A DNA stretch of 64,000 bases from Sphingomonas sp. CL5.1 (GTDB taxonomy: Bacteria; Pseudomonadota; Alphaproteobacteria; Sphingomonadales; Sphingomonadaceae), in NCBI RefSeq assembly GCF_013344685.1, contig NZ_CP050137.1, positions 2,473,001-2,537,000 on the forward strand, read 5' to 3'. Below are positions 34,736 through 43,368 of this stretch, piece after piece; position 1 is the stretch's first letter, and each line of letters opens with the position of its first letter. The translations under genes and the position numbers were made by a program. The notes beneath the pieces were generated by a model, which saw only the letters and a list, made by a program, of their open reading frames with translations, had not been told where the DNA came from and searched no databases.

Positions 34736-37078
34736 ATGGTCGATTCTTACGGCGCCGCGCAATTTGCGCGTGGTTTCCGCATGATGCTTGCGCTTGGGAC
34801 TGCTGTTGGGGGGCTGTACACGGCGCAAGCGGTCGCGCAGACCACTCCGGCCTCGCCGCAGGATGAAGGGCAGGGCAGGTCCACGGGACTTTCGGATGTC
34901 GTGGTGACGGCGCGAAAGGTGGCCGAGAACCAGCAGAATGTGCCGGTCGCGATCACGGCATTCTCAGGCGATACGCTGCAGAAGCAAAATGCAGTAACAT
35001 TCAAGGACGTTGCGAATTTCACGCCGGGCTTCGTGATGCGTGAATCTCCCAACAACTCCTCTGCCGTTGCGCTCGCGCTACGCGGACAGTTCCAGAACGA
35101 CAGCCTCGCAACGCTCGATCCATCGGTGGGGGTCTATGTCGATGGCGTCTATTGGGCGCGTCAATATGGTCTCAACGCCGATCTGCTCGACGTGCAGTCG
35201 GTGCAGGTGTTGAAGGGGCCGCAAGGCACGCTCTTCGGCCGGAACACCACCGGCGGCGCGATGCTGATCCAGACCAACGATCCGAAGATGGACGAGATCA
35301 GCGGCATGGTGCAGGGCAGCTACGGCCGCTTCAACGAGCGCGTTGGGACGGCGGTGCTCAACCTTGGTCTGAGTGACAAGTTCGCGGTGCGCGGCGCGAT
35401 CCAGATCAACAAGCGCGATGGCTATATCACCGATCGCGCGTCCGGGCAGGAATACGGCAATCGCGACAACCTGACCGGGCGGGTGAAGGCGAAGTTCGAG
35501 CCGACCGATGGCATCAGCCTCGTCGTGTCGGGCGAATGGTTCCGGTTCGATCAGGATACCGCGCGCTTCATCACTTATGCCGCGCCGAGCGCGCTGGCGC
35601 GGTTTCCGGGGTTGACCAATGAGATCCAGGCCAATCTGACGAACGTCGACACGACGATCGTCTCCGCGGCGCCCTATCGTAGCGACCCCGTGCCATATCA
35701 GTCGGTGCGCACCTATACCTATAATGCTACGCTGGCGGTCGACACGCCGTTCGGCCAGGCGAAGCTCATCGGCGGCTATCGCCGCGTGAGGGGGGCGAAT
35801 GCGCTCGATCTCGACGGTGGCAGCGCGCCGATCGCACTCACCACGCTCGACCAGAATCTCCGCCAATGGTCGGTCGAGGGGCAATTGACCGGTAAGTTGT
35901 TCAACGACGCGGTCGATTTCGCGAGCGGCATCACCTTCCTGCACGAGGACGGCTACGACCGCTCTTATTCGTACAGCGATACCCAGTCGATTCCGGCGCC
36001 GCGGATTGCCACCCGTTTCGTCGGACTCGTCGATTCCGATGCGGTCGGTTTCTATACGCAGGCGACGTGGCACGTCACCCCGCGGCTAGGGATTACCGGC
36101 GGCATACGTTATTCTATCGACGACAAACGCGTGAATACGCGCAGCGCTGCGGTGCTCGTCGCCAATCTCGCGCCGATCGCCTGCATCACGGCAGGAACGA
36201 CGCCGGCCATCGATTGCGACAAGCATCGCGCCGACACTTTTAGCAACGTGTCGTACACGGTCGGCGTAGATTATAAATTGACCGACGACGTCATGTTCTA
36301 CGCCAAGCAAAGCCGCGGTTTCCGGGCAGGAGGCGAGCAGCTACGTGCGGCAGGGGTCGTGTCGCTTCCCTTCAAGCCCGAGATCGTCAATGAACAGGAA
36401 ATCGGCCTGAAGAGTGAATTCCTCGATCGCCGCGTCAGGCTTAACCTGTCAGCCTATCATAACACGCTCAACAACGCGCAGCGCTCGGTGATCACCAGCA
36501 TCGGCGGCGTGGTTCAGACGATCGTGGAGAATGCCAACGCCCGCAATTATGGCGCTGAAGCAGAGCTTAACGCCGAGATCGCGCGCGGATTGGTGTTGTC
36601 GGGAACCTATTCGTACAACGATCCGAAATATACGAAATATCTCGGCGTTGCGGGCGCGACGACCGGGGTCGACAAAGCGGCGTTGGGCGTTCGCTTCGAT
36701 GGCCTTGCCAAGAATCAGTTCACGCTGGGTGCGGACTATCACACCAAGCTGGCCAGCAGTTCGCTTGGTCTGAACGTCAATTACAACTGGGTCGGATCCT
36801 ATGCCACCGCGCCGGATTCGGTCGGCACGCTTGCCTATGCGGGATACAGTGCCGCCGAAGCCGCAAAAGTGGTCGCGGCGACAACCAAGCCTGGAGCCGG
36901 TTTCCTTAACGCGCGCGCGACGATCGGGTTCGCGGACGACCGCTTCGAACTCGCGGTGTGGGGGCGTAACATCTTCGACAAGCGCGTTATCGTACATGCC
37001 TTGTTCGTTCAGGAATATGTCTCGGCGCTCCGCAATGATCCGGCAACCTACGGCGTGACGGGGACCGTCCGCTTCTGA
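34736..37078 (+). CDS. TonB-dependent outer-membrane receptor
   Basis: A 780-residue receptor preceded by GGGGAGGG. The signal peptide runs to about residue 34 (GGLYTAQAVA), followed by a TonB-box-like SDVVVTARKVAENQQNVP, the plug domain with LKGPQGTLFGRNTTGGAML, and a barrel ending VTGTVRF. It is of the same sphingomonad type as the receptor at 9551-11710 but clearly divergent. The operator element before it and the GntR gene after it place it in the right-hand regulon, as the outer-membrane entry for that pathway's substrate. Confidence 0.93.
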   Translation: MVDSYGAAQFARGFRMMLALGTAVGGLYTAQAVAQTTPASPQDEGQGRSTGLSDVVVTARKVAENQQNVPVAITAFSGDTLQKQNAVTFKDVANFTPGFVMRESPNNSSAVALALRGQFQNDSLATLDPSVGVYVDGVYWARQYGLNADLLDVQSVQVLKGPQGTLFGRNTTGGAMLIQTNDPKMDEISGMVQGSYGRFNERVGTAVLNLGLSDKFAVRGAIQINKRDGYITDRASGQEYGNRDNLTGRVKAKFEPTDGISLVVSGEWFRFDQDTARFITYAAPSALARFPGLTNEIQANLTNVDTTIVSAAPYRSDPVPYQSVRTYTYNATLAVDTPFGQAKLIGGYRRVRGANALDLDGGSAPIALTTLDQNLRQWSVEGQLTGKLFNDAVDFASGITFLHEDGYDRSYSYSDTQSIPAPRIATRFVGLVDSDAVGFYTQATWHVTPRLGITGGIRYSIDDKRVNTRSAAVLVANLAPIACITAGTTPAIDCDKHRADTFSNVSYTVGVDYKLTDDVMFYAKQSRGFRAGGEQLRAAGVVSLPFKPEIVNEQEIGLKSEFLDRRVRLNLSAYHNTLNNAQRSVITSIGGVVQTIVENANARNYGAEAELNAEIARGLVLSGTYSYNDPKYTKYLGVAGATTGVDKAALGVRFDGLAKNQFTLGADYHTKLASSSLGLNVNYNWVGSYATAPDSVGTLAYAGYSAAEAAKVVAATTKPGAGFLNARATIGFADDRFELAVWGRNIFDKRVIVHALFVQEYVSALRNDPATYGVTGTVRF

Positions 37079-37086
37079 CCTCGAGC

Positions 37087-37132
37087 CGGCGATTTCGGTG
37101 CGCCGTCAATGATGCGGCCACCGGAATCGCCG
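37087..37132. repeat. Long imperfect inverted repeat after receptor gene
   Basis: Arms CGGCGATTTCGGTG (37087-37100) and CACCGGAATCGCCG (37119-37132) pair over 14 bases with one mismatch around an 18-base loop. It begins nine bases after the receptor stop and ends 36 bases before the GntR start. No T run follows, so it may be an mRNA-stabilising hairpin or attenuator rather than a full terminator. Confidence 0.5.
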
Positions 37133-37168
37133 AGGGCAGGTTGGTGATTGTCGACGGGAGTGATAGTG

Positions 37169-37990
37169 GCGGAGCCTAGCCTCACGTCACGGAATCGATC
37201 CATCAAGATGGCCGACAGCGACAATATCTCTCCTTCCCGCCGCATTCGCGTCCCCAAGACCTCCGAACTCGTCGCCGATCAGATCAGGGGTCAGATTGTG
37301 CGCGGCGAATTGCAGGAGGGAGATTATCTCCCTCCCGAAGGGCAGTTGCTGACGACGCTCGGGATATCGCGCCCGACCTTGCGCGAGGCATTTCGCATCC
37401 TGGAGGCCGAGGCGCTGATCAGCGTCGTTCGCGGATCGCGCACCGGGGCGAAGGTGCATAAGCCGTCGGTCGATCTGGTATCGCGTTATGCCGGCTATGT
37501 CCTGCAATCGAAGGGGACGACCATCGCTGACCTGTACGATGCGCGGCTGGCGATCGAGCCGCACGTCGTCCGCCGTCTCGCGCAGGCGCGAGACCCCGTA
37601 GCAATCGCACGGCTGCGCGAGGAAGTGGCGCGGCTGGAGACGATGCTGGGTGAGGAGAAGTTCATCGACTTCATCGCCGGCGTTTCGGAGTTTCACCGCG
37701 TCCTGATCGAGCTCAGCGGCAACAACACGATCATCTTCGTCAACCAGCTTCTACACCAACTGATCGCCGCGCATCAGGCGGACTATATCCAGCGTCATCC
37801 GCGTCCCGCGGCCGAGCATCGCAAATCGATGACGGTCGGTCCGCGCTCCTATATCAAGCTGATCGATCTCATCGAGGCGGGCGCGGTGGATGAGGCGATC
37901 GATCATTGGCGCCTGCATCTGCGGAATGCGAACGCAACCTGGGCGGCGCGCGGAGAGGCCGAACGCGTCGTCGATTCCCTGAGGCATTGA
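37169..37990 (+). CDS. GntR family regulator, FadR/FCD subfamily (copy 1)
   Basis: A 273-residue regulator with an N-terminal winged helix (VADQIRGQIVRGEL to RGSRTGAKVH) and a C-terminal FCD ligand domain (about 105-255). GTG 37169 follows GGGAG and gives the same N-terminal length as the paralogue at 54401; ATG 37208 is an alternative without a clear ribosome site. It shares IRVPKT, LPPEGQLxxTLGISRPTLREAFRILEAE-like and RGSRTGA blocks with that paralogue, so both may read the same DNA element. FCD proteins usually respond to small organic acids or CoA esters. Confidence 0.9.
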   Translation, partial: AEPSLTSRNRSIKMADSDNISPSRRIRVPKTSELVADQIRGQIVRGELQEGDYLPPEGQLLTTLGISRPTLREAFRILEAEALISVVRGSRTGAKVHKPSVDLVSRYAGYVLQSKGTTIADLYDARLAIEPHVVRRLAQARDPVAIARLREEVARLETMLGEEKFIDFIAGVSEFHRVLIELSGNNTIIFVNQLLHQLIAAHQADYIQRHPRPAAEHRKSMTVGPRSYIKLIDLIEAGAVDEAIDHWRLHLRNANATWAARGEAERVVDSLRH

Positions 37991-38033
37991 CACATTGATC
38001 ACCGTCCGCACCGCGACCACCAAAATAGCGCTT

Positions 38034-38051
38034 CACTAGTATAACTAGGTA
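38034..38051 (-). promoter_or_regulatory. TACCTAGTTATAC-type operator before hydrolase operon
   Basis: Reads TACCTAGTTATACTAGTG on the minus strand; the first 13 bases equal those at 26951-26963. It lies 43 bases before the start of the hydrolase / DUF2889 / MFS operon at 38094. Core plus-strand form GTATAACTAGGTA at 38039-38051. Confidence 0.7.
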
Positions 38052-38093
38052 ATCTATCGTCGTTTCGACGAGAGTTCGACGAGAGGATGTCCT

Positions 38094-39164
38094 ATGGAAC
38101 GCGGCGCCGGCGGTATGATCCGTCGCGATCTCAGAATCGACGTGACCGATGCAGCGGGTATCGGTGAGCCGGCACATGTCGCACTGACCGTCGTCTTGCC
38201 CGATCGCCCGCCACAAAACCCGATCATCTGCTTCGCCAAACCGGGCGGAGGCTATTCTCGGGGCTATTACACCTGTGATCTTCCCGGCCCTACGAGTGGC
38301 GCGCAGGCCGACTGGCACGTCGCGCGCGGTTGGATATTCGTCGCGCTCGATCATTTGGGTGTCGGCGACAGCAGTCTGCACGCGCCGGAGGCATTGACCT
38401 ATACGGTTGTCGCGGCCGCCAACGCGGCGGCGGAAGGCGTTGTTCGTGATCGCCTTGCCCGTGGCACGCTCGTCCCCGGCTATCCGGCGATCATCGAACC
38501 GGTCACGATTGGCATCGGTCAGTCGATGGGTGGATGCCTGACGATCGTCCAGCAAGGTCGGCACGCGAGCTATCACGGGATCGCCAGCCTCGGGTATAGC
38601 GCGATCCATACGCATCCGCCGGTCCGACCCGGCGAGCCGCCGATCGTCGCGCCATGGTTCGCGCGCGATACGCTGACGAATGCCCCGCCGCTCAATCTGA
38701 CGGCATTGGCGCGCAATATCCCCGGACGTCGCGGCGGCGACGCGATGGCGTGGGGATTTCACTATGACGACGTGCCGCGCGAAGTGGTCGAGCGGGATCT
38801 CGCGCATTTCAACCGCAATATCCATGATCCGGCCAGTCAGTCAGGGGCGGCGGGCAATCCCTGGAATTCGCTGACGACCCCCGGCGCGGTCGCGCAGACC
38901 TGCCTCACGCCCGGCATCGTCGCGGTCGAGGCGGCCGCCGTCGACGTGCCGGTGCTCGTCGCCATGGGCGAGCGCGACGTATGCGCCGATCCGGCGGGCG
39001 AGCCGCGTGCCTATCGCTCGGCGCCTTCGGTCGATCTCTTCATCTGCCCGCGCATGGGCCACATGCATAATTTCGCGGGCACGCGCGCGTTGTTGTGGCA
39101 GCGTATCGCGAACTTTGGCGACTGGGTCGCGACATGGAAGGAGCATCATGCACATGGCGAATGA
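38094..39164 (+). CDS. Alpha/beta-hydrolase-fold protein
   Basis: A 356-residue protein with the nucleophile elbow IGQSMGG (GQSMG) at about residue 142 and GHMHNFAGTR near the C-terminus offering the catalytic His. FAKPGGGYSRGYY near the start looks like the oxyanion-hole loop. No specific subfamily was recognised; esterase, lactonase or thioesterase activity is possible. ATG 38094 is 43 bases after a TACCTAGTTATAC site. The stop overlaps the DUF2889 gene start, and an MFS gene follows, forming a three-gene operon. Confidence 0.75.
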   Translation: MERGAGGMIRRDLRIDVTDAAGIGEPAHVALTVVLPDRPPQNPIICFAKPGGGYSRGYYTCDLPGPTSGAQADWHVARGWIFVALDHLGVGDSSLHAPEALTYTVVAAANAAAEGVVRDRLARGTLVPGYPAIIEPVTIGIGQSMGGCLTIVQQGRHASYHGIASLGYSAIHTHPPVRPGEPPIVAPWFARDTLTNAPPLNLTALARNIPGRRGGDAMAWGFHYDDVPREVVERDLAHFNRNIHDPASQSGAAGNPWNSLTTPGAVAQTCLTPGIVAVEAAAVDVPVLVAMGERDVCADPAGEPRAYRSAPSVDLFICPRMGHMHNFAGTRALLWQRIANFGDWVATWKEHHAHGE

Positions 39165-40210
39165 CTCCGCACGAACGCGGGCGCACTGAACCCTTGTCCC
39201 ATCCTTCGCAGGCTTTGACCGGGGCGGCGCCGCAGCGGCCATCCGGGCCTTCGCCGGTTCGGCCAGCAGCGTCGATCCGCCGCACCACGACGATCGACAC
39301 CGTATGGCCGGAGGGCTTTGGTCAGCCGATGCGGATGGTGGCGCGCGGCCGCGATCTGGCTACGCGCGCGAGCGGCAGCATGGAGATATTGGACGAAGCG
39401 GAAATCGCGATCTCCGCCAGCGTCCGGCGGGAGATTCTCGCGATCGGCAGCGCACCTTCGATCCAGCGGCTGGATCGTCTGGTCGGCGTGCGGGCAGGGG
39501 GCGCCAGCCGTGCGACGCTCAACGACTTATTGGGCGAATTGCGCGGAACGGTCGCCTTCCAGTTGCTTGATGATTTCGCGGGAGCAAGCCTGGTCGCCGG
39601 CTGGGTGTGGTCGCGCTGGGTGCCTGATTGGGGCGCGGAACTCCGTCGCAGCGGAGCGAGAGGCAATGGCGGGCGCGGCGGGCAGATGATCGGTGTCTGC
39701 ACCGGATTCGCGCCGGGATCGACCGCGCTCGCCGAAGACGGTGGTGCCGATCACACGCTGCAAAGCGCTTGTCCGGTCGGGCCGCTTGAAAACCCCGACG
39801 ACCCTCACGGCTGGCATTCGATGACGCATCAGGACGGCGCGCCCGGAATGCGCCGCGCACGGCGGCTCGATCTGTGGCGCGAGGAAACGATGCTTCATGT
39901 CGATCTCGGTTTTCAGGACAGCGGCACCGCGCCATCGGGCGGCCGCATCGCGGTCCACGAATATCGCATGCGTGCCTTGATCGACCCGGCGGCGATGACA
40001 CTCGTGTCGATCGACGCCGATCCGCGCATCCTGCCCTATCGCGAATGTCCTGGCGCGATCGCCAATATCGCCCGGATGGCGGGGGGGCGCGTCATGGATT
40101 TTCGCGCGGACGTGCTGTCGCGGCTCGCAGGAACGCTCGGTTGTACACATCTCAACGACGTCCTGCGCTCGCTCGCCGACGTCCCCGCGCTCGCGCGTCA
40201 ATTGGAGTGA
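39161..40210 (+). CDS. DUF2889 domain protein
   Basis: A 349-residue protein of no known function. The C-terminal GCTHLNDVLRSLADVPAL strongly recalls DUF2889 proteins (GCTHLxELL), and RRTTTIDTVWPEGF near residue 35 matches their RRI-start region, though this copy is longer than the roughly 200-residue family norm because of a central insertion (about 100-260). ATG 39161 overlaps the hydrolase stop as ATGA. DUF2889 genes recur in sphingomonad acid-catabolism clusters, suggesting a metabolic rather than structural role. A conserved Cys-Thr-His could bind metal; this is speculation. Confidence 0.72.
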   Translation: MTPHERGRTEPLSHPSQALTGAAPQRPSGPSPVRPAASIRRTTTIDTVWPEGFGQPMRMVARGRDLATRASGSMEILDEAEIAISASVRREILAIGSAPSIQRLDRLVGVRAGGASRATLNDLLGELRGTVAFQLLDDFAGASLVAGWVWSRWVPDWGAELRRSGARGNGGRGGQMIGVCTGFAPGSTALAEDGGADHTLQSACPVGPLENPDDPHGWHSMTHQDGAPGMRRARRLDLWREETMLHVDLGFQDSGTAPSGGRIAVHEYRMRALIDPAAMTLVSIDADPRILPYRECPGAIANIARMAGGRVMDFRADVLSRLAGTLGCTHLNDVLRSLADVPALARQLE

Positions 40211-40214
40211 CCGG

Positions 40215-41474
40215 ATGACCGTAACCCTTGCCCGCCGCTGGGTGACGCTGGCGCTTGTCCTCATCGTCGCCGCGCTGAGCTACGTCGACCGGCAGGTGTT
40301 CACGCTGTTCATGGATGCGATCAAGCGCGACCTCGCCCTGTCCGATCGCGCGCTCGGTTTGTTGACCGGGCTGACATTTGCATTGTTCTACGCGCTCGCC
40401 GCCTTCCCGATCGCGCGCTACGCCGATCATGGCGATCGCCCGCGTGTCATCGCCTTGTGCGTGGTCATATGGAGCATCGCTACCGCCGCTTGCGGCCTTG
40501 CAACCGGCTTCTGGCAGATGGCGCTCGCGCGCGTCGGGCTGGCGGCCGGCGAGGCGGGGGCCGGGCCGGCCGGTCAGTCGCTCGTCACCGACGTGTTTCC
40601 GCCGGAGCGGCGTGTTACAGTGTTGTCGGCGATCCTCGCCGCCAGCTCGCTGGGGTTGTCGGGCGGCCTTGCGCTTGGTGGTTGGCTATCGACGATGTTC
40701 GGCTGGCGCGAGGTGTTCCTGCTCGTCGGGCTGCCGGGGATCGCGGTCGGCCTTGCGGTCTGGCTATTCGCGATCGAGCCGCGTCGGACGGGCGGTGGCG
40801 AGGGCGCGGTGACGCCGCTCGGATCGCTTGCCGTGTTGCGGGCGATGGCCGCCGTGCGGTCGCTGCGCTGGATCGGTCTCAGCGTGGCGGCGGTGCCGAT
40901 GACGGGAATGGGCTATTTGTTGTGGTCGCCGGTATTCTTCCAGCGCGTTCACGGCTTTTCGGTCGCGGAAACGGGTTTCTGGCTGGGCGGCGCCACGCTC
41001 GTCGGGCTGGTCGCGGGGAACCTCGTCGCCGGCTGGCTGGGTGACCGCTTCGGGCGCGACGATCCACGCTTCAACGGGCGACTGGCGGGCATCAGCCTGC
41101 TTCTGTCCTTTCCCTTCGCCCTGATCTTCGCGCTGGCCGACGATCGCTATGTCGCGCTTGCGAGCTTTCTCGTCATGAAGTTTCTGATGACGCTCTATCT
41201 CGGGCCGACGATCGCGCTGGCTTTTGCGCAATTGCCTGCATCGATGCGGGCGATGACCGCGGCGACGATCAATATGTTCATCGGTATCGCCGGCACGGGT
41301 CTTGGCGGCTTTCTGGTCGGCGCGCTCAGCGATGCCTTTGCCGGTTATGGCGCAGCATCGCTGCGTTATTCGCTGGCCGTCATTTCGTTCGGGCTGTTGG
41401 CAGGCGGCTTCGCCGGATGGCGGGCGGGCGCGACGGCCCGCCCATTGCCGGCTCAGGCCACGTCGGCGGGCTGA
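40215..41474 (+). CDS. MFS transporter (spinster-like)
   Basis: A 419-residue permease of about 12 helices. SYVDRQVFTLFMDAIKRDLAL at the start resembles the other three MFS proteins of the window but with LFMDAIK for LVDPIK, and it is shorter. ATG 40215 lies behind GGAGTG, four bases after the DUF2889 stop, so it is third in the operon starting at 38094. It ends 22 bases inside the convergent amidohydrolase gene. It probably carries the substrate or an intermediate of the right-hand pathway across the inner membrane. Confidence 0.88.
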   Translation: MTVTLARRWVTLALVLIVAALSYVDRQVFTLFMDAIKRDLALSDRALGLLTGLTFALFYALAAFPIARYADHGDRPRVIALCVVIWSIATAACGLATGFWQMALARVGLAAGEAGAGPAGQSLVTDVFPPERRVTVLSAILAASSLGLSGGLALGGWLSTMFGWREVFLLVGLPGIAVGLAVWLFAIEPRRTGGGEGAVTPLGSLAVLRAMAAVRSLRWIGLSVAAVPMTGMGYLLWSPVFFQRVHGFSVAETGFWLGGATLVGLVAGNLVAGWLGDRFGRDDPRFNGRLAGISLLLSFPFALIFALADDRYVALASFLVMKFLMTLYLGPTIALAFAQLPASMRAMTAATINMFIGIAGTGLGGFLVGALSDAFAGYGAASLRYSLAVISFGLLAGGFAGWRAGATARPLPAQATSAG

Positions 41475-42586
41475 CGCGCCCAGACCGGATCGGTGTGAAC
41501 CTTCGGTTCGATGCGGAACAAGCGCGCCGCGTTGAGGCCGAGGATATTCTCCTGCTGCTCGCGTGTCACGTCCAGCCCGTCGAACAATTCGATCGTGATC
41601 GGGCGGCTGATCGGGAAGGTGCCCTCATTGTGCGGGTAATCCGATCCCCACATCACGTTCTTTCCGCCCTTGAGCGTAGAGGTGAGGATGCAGCCACGGT
41701 CGTGCTGGAAGCTCGCCCAGACCTGGTCGTCGATGATCTCGCTCGGCAGGCGCGACAGCTTCGGGAAGACGAAATTCGCATGCGCCTCGCGCACCTCGTC
41801 GAGCCGCTCGGCGAGCGCGATCAGCCAACTCGCACCGGATTCGATGAAGGCGACGCGCGCCTGCGGATTGCGATCGAGCACCCCGCCGGCGATCAGATAC
41901 ATCGCCGATTCCATCGCATCGTTCATCTGGAGCGTATAGTTGACGATCGCCGCGCCGGGTCCGCGTTCCTGCACGACGCTCTCCAGGCCGGTGCCGGTGT
42001 GCATCACGAACACGATCCCGAGTTCGCCGGCGAGTTTGAAGATCGGATCCCACGCCTCGTCGTTATATTTCGGCAGGCCGGGCTGCATCGCCGCCGGCAG
42101 CATCGCGGCGGTGACGCCGAGCGAGTGGAGATATTTCAGCTCCGCCAGCGTGTTAGACAGATCGCGCACCGGCAACATGCCACAGCGTACGAACCGATCC
42201 TTGTGACCTCCGAGGAAGTTGTTGTTCCAGTCGTTATAGAGGCGCGCAGAGGCAGCTTCGGCATCCGGATCATCGAGGCAATAGAGCCACAGACCGAGGC
42301 TGGGAAAGATGATCTCGGCGTCGATGCCCTCGATTTCCATATCCTCGAACCGGCCCGGCAGCTCGCGTACGCCCTTGCGCTCGGCGTCGCCCAGCTCCTT
42401 CTCGCGATGCTTGCCGACGCGGAGGCGATAGATGATTTTTTCCTCGGTTCCGGTCAGCAGGAACTCACCCTCGCGGCGCGAATGGATTGCGTGCTTCTTC
42501 AGGCTGGCGGGCAGCCCGTCGAGGAAGATGGTGGGCGGCTCCATGATGTGGCTGTCGGCACTGAAGATATAGGGCTTCATCAACAT
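41453..42586 (-). CDS. Amidohydrolase family (ACMSD-like) metal-dependent enzyme
   Basis: A 377-residue TIM-barrel protein of the amidohydrolase-2/ACMSD group, which includes decarboxylases and hydratases of aromatic acids. FSADSHIMEPP carries the first metal-binding region (DSH variant of DxH), VMHTGTG the middle His, and GSDYPHNEG the C-terminal Asp/His motif. ATG 42586 follows AGGAGA. A near-perfect palindromic operator lies 14 bases upstream at 42600-42617. It is the intact paralogue of the pseudogene at 23968-25177. Whether it decarboxylates, hydrolyses or hydrates is not decided by sequence. Confidence 0.85.
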   Translation of the reverse strand: MLMKPYIFSADSHIMEPPTIFLDGLPASLKKHAIHSRREGEFLLTGTEEKIIYRLRVGKHREKELGDAERKGVRELPGRFEDMEIEGIDAEIIFPSLGLWLYCLDDPDAEAASARLYNDWNNNFLGGHKDRFVRCGMLPVRDLSNTLAELKYLHSLGVTAAMLPAAMQPGLPKYNDEAWDPIFKLAGELGIVFVMHTGTGLESVVQERGPGAAIVNYTLQMNDAMESAMYLIAGGVLDRNPQARVAFIESGASWLIALAERLDEVREAHANFVFPKLSRLPSEIIDDQVWASFQHDRGCILTSTLKGGKNVMWGSDYPHNEGTFPISRPITIELFDGLDVTREQQENILGLNAARLFRIEPKVHTDPVWARQPADVA

Positions 42587-42599
42587 CGCGATTCTCCTC

Positions 42600-42617
42600 T
42601 ACCTGGTTAAATAGGTA
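42600..42617. promoter_or_regulatory. Near-perfect palindromic operator before amidohydrolase
   Basis: TACCTGGTTAAATAGGTA has half-sites TACCTG/TAGGTA with a six-base spacer, the same 18-base architecture as 53454-53471. It lies 14 bases before the amidohydrolase start (minus strand) and 77 bases before the GntR gene at 42694. It belongs to the TACCTA/TAGGTA element family. Confidence 0.7.
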
Positions 42618-42663
42618 TCTGATTGAGTCGATCGATGCAAGATGGTGCGCTAGCGTCCTTGAC

Positions 42664-42681
42664 AATCACCCTAAATAGGTA
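42664..42681. promoter_or_regulatory. TAGGTA half-site directly before GntR gene
   Basis: AATCACCCTAAATAGGTA ends in an intact TAAATAGGTA half matching the neighbouring palindrome at 42600; the other half is weak. It ends only 12 bases before the regulator ATG, overlapping the ribosome binding region, as expected for autorepression. Confidence 0.55.
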
Positions 42682-42693
42682 TCGTTTCGACGT

Positions 42694-43368
42694 ATGACGC
42701 TCGTGAAAGACACCGCCGATGCGCTCGCCGAACTGAGTCTGGAATCGGCGCCCGGGGACCATCTCGGCGCGGAGGACGAATTGATCGAACGTCTTGGCGT
42801 CAGCCGGCCGACGTTGCGGCAGGCGGCCAAGATCGTCGAATCCGACCGGCTGTTGCAGGTGCGGCGCGGGATACGCGGCGGCTTCTACGCTGCCCGGCCG
42901 GACGCCGCGGACGTGATCCGCGCGCCGGCGCGCTATCTTCGCCTCAACGGCGCGACGATCGCCGATGTCCATGCGGTCACGCGGCTGATCGCGGAGGAAG
43001 TGGCCGTGCTGGCGGCGCGCTCGACCGACCCGTTGCCACGCGACGAACTGACGGCGTTTCGGGACCGGATCGATCAGGCAGATACGGTGGCGGCGATGAT
43101 CCGCTCCGAGACTGATCTCGCCCGTCTGCTCGCGCGCATGAGCGGCAACCCCGCCGCCGAATTGTTCATCGAGATCGGCTACACATTCGGACGCGAAGAG
43201 CATCATTTGCGCTTCTATCAGAGTGCCGAGGATCGCGCGCGCGCGCGATCGCTTCAACGCGATCTGGTCGATGCGGTACTCGCGGGCGACGCGGAGATCG
43301 CGCGGCTGATGATCCGGCGCCGCGCCGATCTGATCACCGGCTGGCTGGTGCGGGATGGGGCGCGGTGA
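42694..43368 (+). CDS. GntR family regulator, FCD-like (copy 2, divergent)
   Basis: A 224-residue regulator with a winged helix whose core is DELIERLGVSRPTLRQAAKIV, followed by RRGIRGGFYAARP, and a helical C-terminal domain (about 85-215). It is much less similar to copies 1 and 3 than they are to each other, and has a shorter N-terminus. ATG 42694 has no good ribosome site because a TAGGTA operator half-site occupies the region. Its stop overlaps the hydrolase-flavin reductase fusion gene (GTGA). Divergent from the amidohydrolase, it is the best candidate to control that gene. Confidence 0.85.
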   Translation: MTLVKDTADALAELSLESAPGDHLGAEDELIERLGVSRPTLRQAAKIVESDRLLQVRRGIRGGFYAARPDAADVIRAPARYLRLNGATIADVHAVTRLIAEEVAVLAARSTDPLPRDELTAFRDRIDQADTVAAMIRSETDLARLLARMSGNPAAELFIEIGYTFGREEHHLRFYQSAEDRARARSLQRDLVDAVLAGDAEIARLMIRRRADLITGWLVRDGAR

